A stretch of DNA of 64,000 bases, from the NCBI RefSeq assembly GCF_900129585.1, contig NZ_FQWF01000012.1, forward strand, positions 1 through 64,000, written 5' to 3'. A program made the translations under genes and the position numbers. Source of the DNA: Flavobacterium micromati (GTDB taxonomy: Bacteria; Bacteroidota; Bacteroidia; Flavobacteriales; Flavobacteriaceae). The notes beneath the pieces are model-generated. The model had not been told where the DNA came from. It ran no database searches and saw nothing but the letters and a program-made list of their open reading frames with translations. Each line of letters starts with the position of its first letter. The first letter of the stretch is position 1. This document shows, one piece after another, positions 9,801-18,652 of this stretch.

Positions 9801-10060
9801 ACATGAAATTGAATATGGAATATTATTTACGAATTCCATTAAAATTGGTAACAAATGTAGCGTTTCAAAAACTTTTTGGTAAAAAACCAGAAGAAGTTGA
9901 CCCTAATCAAGAAGATGAAATTATATCTAAAGATCCCAATAAGAAAATAAATTACATGAATTTAAAGATTGCAGGAACACCTGATGACTTTAAAATTTCA
10001 ATGGAAAAAAACAAAGAACTTAAAAAAGGAAAAGGTTTTAAAAAGAAGGAAACTTTTTAG
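6851..10060 (+). CDS. AsmA-family inner-membrane-anchored envelope protein
   Basis: About 1069 residues from the ATG at 6851; an in-frame ATG at 6830 would add seven. I prefer 6851 because a good -7 motif (TACTTTTG, 6815-6822) would place the transcript start at about 6829. The N-terminus has a basic patch and one membrane segment (WKKVIAIFIGIPILFLAIIT). The rest is a very long, mostly beta-strand region with recurrent 'K-I-x-G' type repeats, typical of AsmA/TamB-like proteins that span the periplasm and are thought to move lipids to, or support assembly of, the outer membrane. Family length is usually 800-1100 in Bacteroidetes. The C-terminus is Lys-rich. It stands alone between two copies of a structured repeat. 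The exact substrate is unknown. Confidence 0.85.
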   Translation: MSIFKNKKNWKKVIAIFIGIPILFLAIITSVITLKKDGIVQELLANTNKDFKGKIEFSGTEISPFENFPYISIDLKNFQVFESKEPTEKAIINLQDVYIGFDLWTIISGKFDIKTIKLANGKINIIQYKDNTFNLVKAFEPVNEVVDLEEEFHIDLQKIKIKNVDILKTNLVDTLTLEAFIDKAETYFKKDQTQIKMRLDAAFVFNIIKDKDTTFVKNKHFELATDFSFHKKTNILKFEPSTVKLENGLFGMHGSIDIDDEFNMNLDFTGKKPNFDLLIAFAPEDLIPTLQKYDNQGEIFFLATIKGKSSNGNLPAVEAKFGCKNGFFDNTITHKKLDGLAFNAYFTNGAKRNLETSAFFLNDFTAKPEAGRFKGNLKVINFASPEIDLKLDSDFDLEFISKFLNLNDLSNLTGNVQLSMNFHDIIDLSQPEKSLEKFNQSYFSELLITNLNFKSDSYHLPVKNVNLKATMDGNNFKMEYCRLQLGKSNLEVSGKINNVPAIIHQTNGEVLSEIHIKSKLLDFKELTTFDTIKQKPFDEKVRNLKLDLAFNGAANTFLQSNSLPIGSYFIQDFYAKLENYPHAFHDFNCVIKIAENEIAVSKFDGKIDETDFHFDGKIINYNLWLAEKKMGDTQLEFDLVSNEIHFKDLFSYKGKNFVPEEYRNEDIKQLKMHGRVALHYKDSLQSTDFYLDEFKGKLKVHPINFEQFKGNIHAENNILQLNKISGKIGKSNFLLSGKYHLKNNESYKTNGDYINFQSSYLDFDELISYQETPTSSTKKIDHDKVFNLFEAPFKNMTIEAVISHLNYHKYLIKSLHAKVRLKENHFVYFDDCHFNAAGGLVNVKGYLNGSDPKNIYLNPDLKIQKVNLDQVLFKFDNFGQDKMVSENLHGIFSGTIKGKILLHTDLTPRIDESHLQMDVVIENGRLDNFGPMQALADFFKNKNLSKILFDKLENRLQLENGKLILPNMVVNSSLGFIELSGKQDMKLNMEYYLRIPLKLVTNVAFQKLFGKKPEEVDPNQEDEIISKDPNKKINYMNLKIAGTPDDFKISMEKNKELKKGKGFKKKETF

Positions 10061-10198
10061 TTTGAAGATATAGAAATCAGCTAAGAATAACTCGCTTCCA
10101 AATATTAACATAAAAAGCAGTGAAATTTGTTTAGGTACAATGGCTTTTGAAAATCAAAACACACACCCTCAGCTCTACGAAGTTTAACTGCGGCTCTT

Positions 10199-10343
10199 CG
10201 CTGGTCTCTGACTCGAAGCCTTTTCTCTTCTAATCAAAATAATACCTCCTAGTTCGCCGCTTATCAATATAAATTGCGTGACTGCGAATTCGGAGACCTT
10301 CGCAGAGCAGCCACGGTTTTTCATATAGACTTAGGGGAGCGGG
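10199..10343. repeat. Nested-hairpin repeat, copy 2
   Basis: Diverged direct copy of 6531-6670. The outer arms are partly decayed (ccgct at 10257-10261 with agcgg at 10338-10342), and the inner arms ctgcgaa (10282-10288) and ttcgcag (10299-10305) are kept. The shared core cacggtttttc follows in both copies. Confidence 0.65.
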
Positions 10344-11331
10344 TATATGTCTTTTAGAGGTGAGGAAGATTTGTCTGCGGGATGAAGTTTTATTCTCTGT
10401 TAAACTTAATATGATTTGGAAATAATCTAGCGGTTTTTTTAAACCGCAATTTTTCATCTTCTATATCCAAATTAATTCTTTGTTATCGTATGTTATATTA
10501 ACATTACAGAAATTTCCACAACTCCAAATTTCACTTATTTCTGAGAAAAATACGGAAGTTTTATTAAGATTATTTTTATTATCAAAATCTCGAATGATCA
10601 GGATCAAGAGGCAAGGAAACCTAATTTTTTACAATACATATCGAGTCGTATCATTAGTGTTTTCCTTCACTTTTGAGCGTTGAAAAGCTTAAACATTCTT
10701 GTGCCAATTTTTGATTCTTATTTTATTAGATTAAAATCTACTAAAATGGCACTTAAAAGTATTAGCTTCTCTTATAGCTTTTAAGGTTACTTTTTAACCC
10801 TTTCTGACTTCAATACATTACATATCAATTGTTTATCTTTTAATAAAGTTTTTTTTTATTCTGAAAAACTAATATATTTACATGATTTTAAATCAAAATT
10901 AGTTTGGATAAGGTTTTTTCTTTGAAAGCAATTAAACAAATTAATATTACCTCTTATTTTAAATTATACCCCGATTTAAATGAGAAAACGGCAAAAATAA
11001 ACAGAAAGCAATTAAACATAAACAATTTGAAGATCGCTTCCAATTGCATTAAACCACTTAATTCTACTGTTTTTGATTGCGGAACCATATTCTATACTGA
11101 TAAAAATAGATATAATTAACAAGCAAGATTATCGACCTAACGGCTTTCAAATTGTAAAGCGGAATTATAGATTGAAACTACTAGACTTTGCAAAAGATTT
11201 TAATTTTTTTTGAAGATTTAAGAAGTTTAAATGAATAAATCGTATTAATAAATCTATCCATTTTGAATATAAATCGAATTAGAATATAGAATTGCTATAA
11301 ATAAATATTTCACCCTTTAAAAATTAAAATC
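10344..11331. other. Long gene-poor stretch
   Basis: About 1 kb without a convincing gene. Short open frames occur at 10480-10683 and 10904-11119, but the second depends on a TTG start and neither resembles a known protein. The stretch is AT-rich and may hold decayed sequence plus the promoter of the metalloprotease gene. I see no tRNA or clear repeat here. Confidence 0.4.
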
Positions 11332-12450
11332 ATGGTAACAACAAAAACATTAAAATCCACAGCATCATTGGATGGAAAAAGTAAAGATGCAAATGTAAAA
11401 ACACCTAACTATTGCTCATTAATCGAATTGCCGGAAAGAGTGTTTGCTCCTTCCGTAAGCATGCACCGAATGGAATTGATCCAGCTGATTATGAAAAAAT
11501 GGCTCAACGGGACTACACTCAAGTATTACTTTTTTAACGGAAGCAGCGACGGATCTCCTGCAACCTGGAAAGGAACAGCATCACAAATTGCCAGCGTAAA
11601 AAAAGGCTTTAATACATGGAAGCAAGAAGGAATCGGCTTGATTTTCGAAGAAACGAACGACCGTAATGAGGCAGAAATACGCATTGGTTTTCTACGTGGC
11701 GATGGAGCTTGGTCGTATGTTGGACGGGATATTATCGATCAAGTTCCTTCACCTAATGAAAGAACGATGAATTTTGGTTGGGATATTTCAACTGATGTGG
11801 ATACTACGGTTCATGAAATAGGTCACACACTTGGCAGTCCACATGAGCACCAGAATCCGCTTGCAGGAATTGTCTGGAATGAAGAAGCAGTTTATACTGC
11901 GCTGGCTCAACCACCAAACCGATGGTCTCGTGAAAAAACATTTCACAATATTATACGAAAATTGCCTATTGGGGAAGTAGAAGGATCAACCCACGACCCG
12001 AATTCGATCATGCATTATCCATTCGGCCCAGGTCTGATCTTGTCGCCTACGGAGTTTAGAAACGGCATTACTCCTGCAGGTGGGCTTTCCGCAAAAGACA
12101 GAGAGTTTATTAAGAAGTTTTATCCACCGATTGCCGCTGCTGACTACATCCGTTTGGAACTAAATCAATCCAAACCGATTAATGTAAAGCCTGGTCAGCA
12201 AAAAAACTTTACGTTCAAACCAACCCGTTCCCGAAAATATACGATTGAAACATTTGGAACTATGGATATGGTGATGGTTATATTTGAGAAAACGACCACA
12301 GGAGAACTATATCTTTCAGGAGATGATGATAGCGGAAAGGATTACAATGCAAAAATTAATATGCGCCTAATAAGGGGCCGGGAATATATAATCCGAGTGC
12401 GGCTATTTTACGCTGGGGAAGAAGGAGCTGGTTCACTTATGATTTTTTAA
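11332..12450 (+). CDS. Astacin/matrixin-like zinc metalloprotease with C-terminal PPC-like domain
   Basis: 372 residues. The extended zinc motif HEIGHTLGSPHEH (161-173) supplies His161, Glu162, His165 and His171, and the Met-turn SIMHYP lies at 225-230; together these place it in the metzincins, nearest the astacin group (M12A). Residues ~271-372 resemble a pre-peptidase C-terminal (PPC) beta domain. There is no recognisable signal peptide or lipobox at the N-terminus (MVTTKTLKSTASLDG...), unusual for this class. It may be delivered by a non-classical route or act in the cytosol. Base composition looks less AT-rich than the neighbours, which hints at transfer. It is monocistronic, followed by a good terminator. 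The family and active site are clear; the substrate is not. Confidence 0.85.
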   Translation: MVTTKTLKSTASLDGKSKDANVKTPNYCSLIELPERVFAPSVSMHRMELIQLIMKKWLNGTTLKYYFFNGSSDGSPATWKGTASQIASVKKGFNTWKQEGIGLIFEETNDRNEAEIRIGFLRGDGAWSYVGRDIIDQVPSPNERTMNFGWDISTDVDTTVHEIGHTLGSPHEHQNPLAGIVWNEEAVYTALAQPPNRWSREKTFHNIIRKLPIGEVEGSTHDPNSIMHYPFGPGLILSPTEFRNGITPAGGLSAKDREFIKKFYPPIAAADYIRLELNQSKPINVKPGQQKNFTFKPTRSRKYTIETFGTMDMVMVIFEKTTTGELYLSGDDDSGKDYNAKINMRLIRGREYIIRVRLFYAGEEGAGSLMIF

Positions 12451-12547
12451 GATACCATTAAATTACAATACAATTATATTCTTTCCAAGAGTTTTTAAAC
12501 CAAACTAATTTTCGATTAACCTTTCTGGTGTTACAATCGTCATGATT

Positions 12548-12581
12548 CCAAGGGATAAACCCTTATCCTTTGGAATTTTTT
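12548..12581 (+). terminator. Rho-independent terminator of the metalloprotease gene
   Basis: Arms ccaagggataa (12548-12558) and ttatcctttgg (12563-12573) pair over 11 positions with one G.T, followed by a T-run to 12581. It lies about 100 bases after the metalloprotease stop. Confidence 0.7.
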
Positions 12582-12879
12582 AAAAATCCAATTATTCATT
12601 CCTGTGATGCTAGAATTTAAAAAATATCCAAATAAGTGTTACAAACGATTTTTTGATATAGACTAGATAGAGTTTCTGAAGAGAATTCATTTGTGGTTTT
12701 TTTTGAGAATTATACATAGATTCTAAAGAATTGCTCTTTCACAATAATTTGACATGGGACATGATAATTGTAGCAGAAATAAATAATATAAAAATTCAAG
12801 GATTTATCAAAAAAACAGGTGTAATATTAGCTATCTACAATTTATGCTTTTTTATAAAGCAACATCAATTTAAATAAAA

Positions 12880-13413
12880 ATGGAAACAATAACACAATTG
12901 ATTATCAAAATCTGTATCGAAACAATCTTGATTTCGGGAATCTTAGGCTATTTATTAAACAAAAGAGAAGAACGAATGAAAAAAACTATTGAAGAAGAAT
13001 TCAACAAGCGAGGGACTTTTTTTACTGCTCGGTTCAATTTTAAACTGAGGTCTCTTGAGGAATTACTAGCCCCCATTATGCTGCAATTAATACGAAGTAA
13101 ACTTACTCTTAAAAAGTATGATGCCAATAATGAATTTCGCGAGAAAATCTTAAAAGAATGTAATGAAACCATTTTAGATTTACTACTTACGAAAGGTTTT
13201 TTACTGCCTACTGAATTGATACCGCATGCCGAAGAATTTATTAACCATTACGATAATTGGTTACAAGAGTACAAAAAGAGAAGGTTAGATAACAACGATA
13301 AAGAAACTCGTTTAGTTTTTACTTATGATTTTCCGCATAAAGCTGAAAAGGTCTTTAGAGAAAAATTTGACACTTACCGCAAGGAGTTAGAAATAGAGGG
13401 GTCATTGAACTAA
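12880..13413 (+). CDS. Membrane-anchored protein of unknown function
   Basis: 177 residues. One N-terminal membrane segment (ITQLIIKICIETILISGILG, ~4-23) is followed by a basic turn and a charged, helical cytoplasmic part (NKREERMKKTIEEEF...). I recognise no catalytic motif or named family. Similar small proteins with a single anchor and a coiled domain are common in mobile and defence neighbourhoods, but nothing here proves a role. It stands alone, with about 430 bases of AT-rich sequence before it and 400 after. The reading frame has normal codon use for the window and ATG is the only plausible start. Confidence 0.65.
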   Translation: METITQLIIKICIETILISGILGYLLNKREERMKKTIEEEFNKRGTFFTARFNFKLRSLEELLAPIMLQLIRSKLTLKKYDANNEFREKILKECNETILDLLLTKGFLLPTELIPHAEEFINHYDNWLQEYKKRRLDNNDKETRLVFTYDFPHKAEKVFREKFDTYRKELEIEGSLN

Positions 13414-13548
13414 AATAAAAAATAATAAAAAACTTCATTATGGACTTTATTACCATCACAATAAATAATGATGGTTATGTCGTATGCTTTTTATATCGGA
13501 CTTTTTTTGTTGGTAAGTAAAACAAATAATATTTTAAAAAAATAAAAG

Positions 13549-13592
13549 TGACGCATTTTCATAGTCTGACTTTAGCAACAATTACGCAAAGT
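13549..13592. mobile_element. Possible residual IS1182-like end
   Basis: The string ttttcatagtctgactttagcaacaa (quoted in parts: ttttcatagtctgac, then tttagcaacaa) resembles the outer end shared by the three other IS1182-like copies, especially the 6.3-kb remnant. Only ~35 bases match, so this is tentative. Nothing else is evident in 13414-13814. Confidence 0.25.
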
Positions 13593-13814
13593 AAATGTTT
13601 AGAAACGTAAAAAGATTTATAAAAGCACTTACTAAAAAGCCAATTAACATTTAGCTGGCTTACGATAATAAATTTAAATTTAATTTTTATAAATAAGTAG
13701 TATCGGTCACTTGGCCAAAGATGACCTAAAATCATTTTCAAGTTTTATTGCAATTTTTTACTAATTTAGTGGCTCGAAATAACAGATTTTAATACTAATA
13801 ATCTTTACTAAATT

Positions 13815-16643
13815 ATGAAATCAAAATACTTACTCCTACTCTATTTATTTCTTTCTATTTCATTTACAAATTATTCCCAGAATGAAAAATCCAAAGACTT
13901 TAAAGTAGAATTCGAAAAATTTACTTTAAAAAACGGATTACAAGTTATTCTTCACATTGATAGATCAGATCCTGTCGTTGCAGTTGCGTTAACAAGCCAT
14001 GTAGGTTCAGCCCGAGAAAAAGTGGGCAGAACTGGATTTGCACATTTATTTGAACATTTACTTTTCTTAGAATCGGAGAATTTAGGTAAAGGAGGATTGG
14101 ATAAAATGAGTGCTAGAATAGGTGGCGAAGGAGCAAATGGCTCGACGAGTCGTGACCGAACTAATTATTTTCAAACTGTTCCAAAAGATGCATTAGAAAA
14201 AATGATATGGGCTGAAGCCGACAAGTTAGGTTATTTTATTAATACTGTTACCGAACCGGTTTTAGCCAAGGAAAAACAAGTGGTGAAAAACGAAAAAAGA
14301 CAGAGCTATGACAATAGACCTTACGGGCACACTTCTTCTGTAATTTCGAAAAATTTATACCCTGAGACACACCCTTACAATTGGGAGGTAATTGGTTCAC
14401 TAGAAGATTTGCAAAATGCTACTTTAGAAGATGTAAAAAGTTTTTACAATCGCTGGTATGTTCCTAATAATGTTACATTGACTATTGCTGGAGACTTTGA
14501 TGTCAATCAAACAAAAATATGGGTAGAAAAATACTTTGGAGAAATAAAGCGAGGTCAAGATATTCCAAAAATAGAGAAACTAGCGGTGACCTTGACCGAA
14601 ACTAAAAAATTATATTACGAAGATAATTTTGCGCTTTTACCACAACTCACGCTGACTTGGCCTTCTGTTTATGAATACCATCCAGATAGTTATGCGCTAG
14701 AAGTACTTGGTAATTATCTTTCTAAAGGTAAAAAAGCACCGCTTTATAAAAAACTTGTTGAAGATAAAAAAATCACAGATGCGGTAGATATTTATCAATA
14801 CAATTCGGAAATCGCGGGACAATATATGTTAACTGTTACCGCATTTGAAAAAACCAATCTAAACGCGGTAATGGATGGGATAAATGAAGCATTCAAAGAT
14901 TTTGAAACAAATGGAATTTCGCAACAAGATTTAAGCAGAATCAAAGCGGGTCAAGAAACAGCTTTTTATACCAATCTATCTAGTGTTTTGGGGAAAGGTT
15001 TTCAACTCGCACAATATGAGATTTTTGCAGGAAACCCAAGTTATATTACCCAAGATGTACAAAATATTCTTGCAGTAACCACAGAAGATGTGATGCGTGT
15101 GTATCAGAAATATATCCAAGGCAAAAACTTTATTGCCACTAGCTTTGTGCCAAAAGGCGAATCGGATTTAGTTTTAACTGGGTCAAAACTTGCAACAGTT
15201 GTAGAAGAAAAAATAGTTGAAGGCAAGGAAGATGCTTTTGATTCGAGTATTGAAGCAACTTATCAAAAAACGGCATCATCATTTGACCGTAGCGCGGAAC
15301 CTGCTTATGGTGAAAGTCCCGACGTTAAATTACCAACGGTTTGGAAAAGTAAATTATCATCAGGTTTGCACTTAATAGGAATTGAGAATAATGAAGTGCC
15401 GCTAGTTCAATTTCAATTGCAAATAAAAGGCGGCATGCTACTTGAATCAAATGAAAAAATAGGCGTTTCAAATATGCTTGCCGAATTGATGACAAAAGGC
15501 ACAAAAAATAAAACTCCAGAACAATTAGAAAACGCTATCGAAAGTCTGGGGGCAACAATTAATGCATACGCTACTGATGAAGGCATTATTATTTCTGGAA
15601 ATACATTATCAAAAAACTATAATGCAACAGTTGCGTTAGTTGAGGAAATAGTGTTGCAGCCTCGTTGGGATTTAAAGGAATTTGATTTGATTAAACAAAG
15701 TACACTGAGTCAAATCCAACAGCAAAAAGCAGATCCAAACAGCATTGCTAGAAATGAATTCAAAAAATTAATTTATGGCAACGAGTCGATATTATCTCAT
15801 AACCGCATTGGCGACGAAAAGAGCTTAGAAAACATTACAATTGACGATTTAAAAAAATATTACACGGCAAACGGTTCACCAACTATCTCTCTATTTCAAA
15901 TTGTAGGTGCTGTTCCTAAAAATGAAGTTATAAAATCGTTATCTACTTTAAATAAAGAATGGAAATCTAAGGTCGTAACATTTCCAAAAATACCAGTTAC
16001 AAATACAATTGCTTCATCAAAAATCTATTTTTATGATGTTCCAGGTGCAAAACAGTCCGTAATTAGAATAGGTTATCCGGCTCTTGCAGCAACTGATGCT
16101 GATTTTTATGCAGCAACGATATTGAATTATCGTTTAGGCGGAGGTGGATTTGCATCACAACTCACACAGCAACTGCGCGAGGGAAAAGGGTACACGTATG
16201 GCATAGGATCATCATTTTCAGGTTCTAATAACAAAGGTGCATTTAGTATTGCTAGTGGAGTTCGCTCAAATATTACTTTCGAATCAGTGAGTTTAATCAA
16301 AGAAATCCTAAACGATTACGGTAAAAACTTCAACGAAAATGACCTTGATGTGACTAAAGGATATTTAATAAAAAGTAACGCTAGAGCTTTTGAAACATTA
16401 GATGAAAAGCTGGGGATGCTTTATAATATAAGCAATTATGGATACAAGGATGCTTATGCAAAGGACCAAGAAAATATTGTAAAAAATATTTCGATCTCAA
16501 ATGTCAAACTACTTTCAGATAAATATTTAAACGCTGATAAAATGATTTATTTGATTGTAGGTGATGCTGAAACGCAGTTGGAAAAACTGGAGCAAATAGG
16601 TTTTGGGAAACCCATTCTTTTAAACGAATCAGCGGTGAAATAG
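13815..16643 (+). CDS. Periplasmic M16-family zinc peptidase (double insulinase domain)
   Basis: 942 residues with a signal peptide (MKSKYLLLLYLFLSISFTNY, cleavage near residue 22). The first half carries the inverted zinc motif HLFEH (His77, Glu80, His81) within GRTGFAHLFEHLLF, and a downstream Glu in the NEKRQSYDN segment is the likely third ligand. The second half (from ~residue 520) is the matching inactive M16 domain, with the R/Y-type substrate-binding GGGGFASQLTQQLREGKGYTYG segment split over two short motifs (GGGGFASQL, REGKGYTYG). Length and two-domain order match Bacteroidetes M16 peptidases that degrade peptides in the periplasm. It is a single transcription unit. The family call is firm; the peptide targets are unknown. 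Confidence 0.92.
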   Translation: MKSKYLLLLYLFLSISFTNYSQNEKSKDFKVEFEKFTLKNGLQVILHIDRSDPVVAVALTSHVGSAREKVGRTGFAHLFEHLLFLESENLGKGGLDKMSARIGGEGANGSTSRDRTNYFQTVPKDALEKMIWAEADKLGYFINTVTEPVLAKEKQVVKNEKRQSYDNRPYGHTSSVISKNLYPETHPYNWEVIGSLEDLQNATLEDVKSFYNRWYVPNNVTLTIAGDFDVNQTKIWVEKYFGEIKRGQDIPKIEKLAVTLTETKKLYYEDNFALLPQLTLTWPSVYEYHPDSYALEVLGNYLSKGKKAPLYKKLVEDKKITDAVDIYQYNSEIAGQYMLTVTAFEKTNLNAVMDGINEAFKDFETNGISQQDLSRIKAGQETAFYTNLSSVLGKGFQLAQYEIFAGNPSYITQDVQNILAVTTEDVMRVYQKYIQGKNFIATSFVPKGESDLVLTGSKLATVVEEKIVEGKEDAFDSSIEATYQKTASSFDRSAEPAYGESPDVKLPTVWKSKLSSGLHLIGIENNEVPLVQFQLQIKGGMLLESNEKIGVSNMLAELMTKGTKNKTPEQLENAIESLGATINAYATDEGIIISGNTLSKNYNATVALVEEIVLQPRWDLKEFDLIKQSTLSQIQQQKADPNSIARNEFKKLIYGNESILSHNRIGDEKSLENITIDDLKKYYTANGSPTISLFQIVGAVPKNEVIKSLSTLNKEWKSKVVTFPKIPVTNTIASSKIYFYDVPGAKQSVIRIGYPALAATDADFYAATILNYRLGGGGFASQLTQQLREGKGYTYGIGSSFSGSNNKGAFSIASGVRSNITFESVSLIKEILNDYGKNFNENDLDVTKGYLIKSNARAFETLDEKLGMLYNISNYGYKDAYAKDQENIVKNISISNVKLLSDKYLNADKMIYLIVGDAETQLEKLEQIGFGKPILLNESAVK

Positions 16644-16690
16644 TACGTGAGTGATTAGATTATTTTGTTGATTCATACCGCCGATCTCAA

Positions 16691-16833
16691 CTAGCCCAGA
16701 TCGAAATGAAAAGCCCGGACTGCAAAAAAATAATTTTTCTTGTCCTGAAAGAGCGACTGAAAGAAGCTCCTTTCAGGACTTAGAAAAATATTTTTATAAA
16801 GGAGGACTTGTAATGGAGTGCTGGATTAGCTTC
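16691..16833. repeat. Dispersed Flavobacterium-type palindromic repeat, copy with internal hairpin
   Basis: This begins with tagcccagatcgaa and ends with ggacttgtaatggagtgctgg, matching the 'tagcccNgatNgaa ... gga ... gcNgga' layout of the copies at 28101 and 53308. It has an internal perfect inverted pair gtcctgaaag (16742-16751) / ctttcaggac (16770-16779), and the outermost ends are also loosely complementary. It lies between the convergent M16 peptidase and the small minus-strand gene, so it may also end transcription. Confidence 0.6.
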
Positions 16834-16841
16834 AAAAAAAA

Positions 16842-17246
16842 CTATTCGGCCATTTCATCATATCGTTGCGGCACTTGAGGATCATAAAGAGCACATTTGA
16901 ATTCTTCCATGATGCTGACCAACGCATCCATGGTCTTGCCCTCTGTACCGTAGCAATCAATTTTTATGCTTTGCGGAGTAGATCTGATATGAAAAGCTCC
17001 AACTCCACTGTTATTTTTCCAACTTCTGTCATCTACTTTTTCCCATTTTGAAAAAACTGACGCGATTCTATTGAAGATCACCTGCACAGGAAGCGCTTCT
17101 AGCCCGTCTATGTCAATTTGCTCTTCGCAGATGTCCTCATAAACTTCGTGGTGGTTTAAATAAATTCCGTCACAATAATTCCAAAAAAGTAATTCGTACA
17201 TGTTAAAAAAGTTGAGTATTGAAAACTGCCAGTCAAAATCTAGCAT
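16842..17246 (-). CDS. Hypothetical protein encoded with purM
   Basis: 134 residues from the ATG at 17246. An in-frame ATG at 17201 (MYELLFWNYCDG...) may be the real start, because the first 15 residues look less protein-like. The sequence is acidic and aromatic-rich, with no signal peptide or membrane segment. I recognise no named domain. It starts 15 bases after the purM stop on the same strand, so the two are probably co-transcribed, but no functional link to purine synthesis can be read from the sequence. Confidence 0.65.
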   Translation of the reverse strand: MLDFDWQFSILNFFNMYELLFWNYCDGIYLNHHEVYEDICEEQIDIDGLEALPVQVIFNRIASVFSKWEKVDDRSWKNNSGVGAFHIRSTPQSIKIDCYGTEGKTMDALVSIMEEFKCALYDPQVPQRYDEMAE

Positions 17247-17261
17247 TGTTCAATGGATTAT

Positions 17262-18461
17262 TTAATATTCGAAAGTTCCGTATTCACTGGAAATTGTCAA
17301 TTGCTTCTTATTCGATGTAACAACTCTACCTACAATTTGGGCATCAACATTAAATGATTTGGAAATCGCAATTATATCGTGAGCTACACTTTCTGGGACA
17401 TAAATTTCCATACGATGTCCACAATTAAATACTTGGTACATTTCTTTCCAGTCTGTTTTGGATTGCTCTTGGATCAGTTGAAATAATGGAGGCACTGGAA
17501 ATAAATTGTCTTTTATAATATGCAAATTATCTACGCCTTCTTGATCAGTGGGAAGAAAATGCAAAATTTTAGTTTGTGCGCCTCCACTACAATGCACCAT
17601 TCCATGAATTTCGGTAGCAGTATATTTATCTAAAATTTTCTTGATAATGGGAGCGTACGTTCGTGTTGGCGAAAGCACTAATTTTCCAGCGTCTATTGGA
17701 GAATTCTCCACTTTATCAGTCAATTTTATTTGACCTGAATAAATTAAATCTTCTGGAACGGCCGCATCGAAACTTTCCGGATATTTAGCTGCGAGGTATT
17801 TTCCAAAAACATCATGTCGCGCTGATGTTAATCCGTTACTTCCCATTCCACCATTATAACTTTTCTCGTAAGTTGCTTGTCCAAAAGAGGCCAAACCTAC
17901 AATTACATCTCCTGCTCTTATATTGGCATTATCAATTACTTTGCTGCGTTTCATGCGAGCAGTGACGGTTGAATCGACAATGATTGTGCGAACAATATCG
18001 CCCACATCAGCCGTTTCTCCGCCTGTAGAATGAATGGTTACTCCATAAGAATCAAGTTCTTTTATTAATTCCTCGGTACCATTAATAATTGCTGAAATAA
18101 CATCAGCTGAAATTAGATTCTTGTTTCTGCCAATAGTTGAAGAAAGTAAAATATTATCTGTCGCACCCACGCATAATAAATCATCTATATTCATTATTAA
18201 TGCATCTTGCGCTATGCCTTTCCAAACTGAAATATCGCCAGTTTCCTTCCAATATAAATAGGCCAACGAGGATTTTGTCCCTGCTCCATCAGCATGCATT
18301 ATCAAACAATACTCATCGTCTTGTGTTAAATAATCTGGGATGATTTTGCAAAAAGCCTGAGGAAATAAACCTTTATCAATATTTTTAATGGCGTTGTGCA
18401 CGTCTTCCTTGGATGCTGAAACGCCACGCAGCGCATATCTTTTTGAAGTATCTGAACTCAT
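17262..18461 (-). CDS. purM: Phosphoribosylformylglycinamidine cyclo-ligase (AIR synthase), Bacteroidetes type
   Basis: 399 residues. It closes the imidazole ring of formylglycinamidine ribonucleotide with ATP to give AIR, the fifth step of purine synthesis, in the cytosol. It has the PurM-type fold: an N-terminal domain with HADGAGTKSS and a central Asp-rich segment (NIDDLLCVGA), then STGGETADVGD, and the C-terminal domain with GMVHCSGGAQ and FNCGHRMEIYVP. It is longer than E. coli PurM (~345) and belongs to the divergent Bacteroidetes form. The start is the ATG at 18461, and a small unknown gene follows 15 bases downstream. Confidence 0.88.
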   Translation of the reverse strand: MSSDTSKRYALRGVSASKEDVHNAIKNIDKGLFPQAFCKIIPDYLTQDDEYCLIMHADGAGTKSSLAYLYWKETGDISVWKGIAQDALIMNIDDLLCVGATDNILLSSTIGRNKNLISADVISAIINGTEELIKELDSYGVTIHSTGGETADVGDIVRTIIVDSTVTARMKRSKVIDNANIRAGDVIVGLASFGQATYEKSYNGGMGSNGLTSARHDVFGKYLAAKYPESFDAAVPEDLIYSGQIKLTDKVENSPIDAGKLVLSPTRTYAPIIKKILDKYTATEIHGMVHCSGGAQTKILHFLPTDQEGVDNLHIIKDNLFPVPPLFQLIQEQSKTDWKEMYQVFNCGHRMEIYVPESVAHDIIAISKSFNVDAQIVGRVVTSNKKQLTISSEYGTFEY

Positions 18462-18605
18462 TTAATATAATTGTGAAGCCTGCCTTTAAGCAGATAGTTG
18501 TGTGGGGCAAATATAATTATTTTTTTTGGGTTTTGATTGTGATGTTGAACAAGCATTTACTGAAAATTGCCTTCAATAAAAACAAATTGCAATTACGTTA
18601 CCAAA

Positions 18606-18634
18606 ATAAAAAAGAGGCCACGAAGGCCTCTCTT
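18606..18634 (-). terminator. Terminator of the glutamine synthetase gene
   Basis: Arms GAGGCC (18614-18619) and GGCCTC (18625-18630) form a perfect stem; read on the minus strand it is followed by a T-run (18608-18613). It lies 20 bases past the glutamine synthetase stop. Confidence 0.8.
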
Positions 18635-18652
18635 AAAATAGTAAGTAAAAAA

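Noticed and set aside
10480-11119. Two short open frames in the gap after the AsmA gene
   Set aside because: One depends on a TTG start, neither shows a motif, signal peptide or neighbour context.
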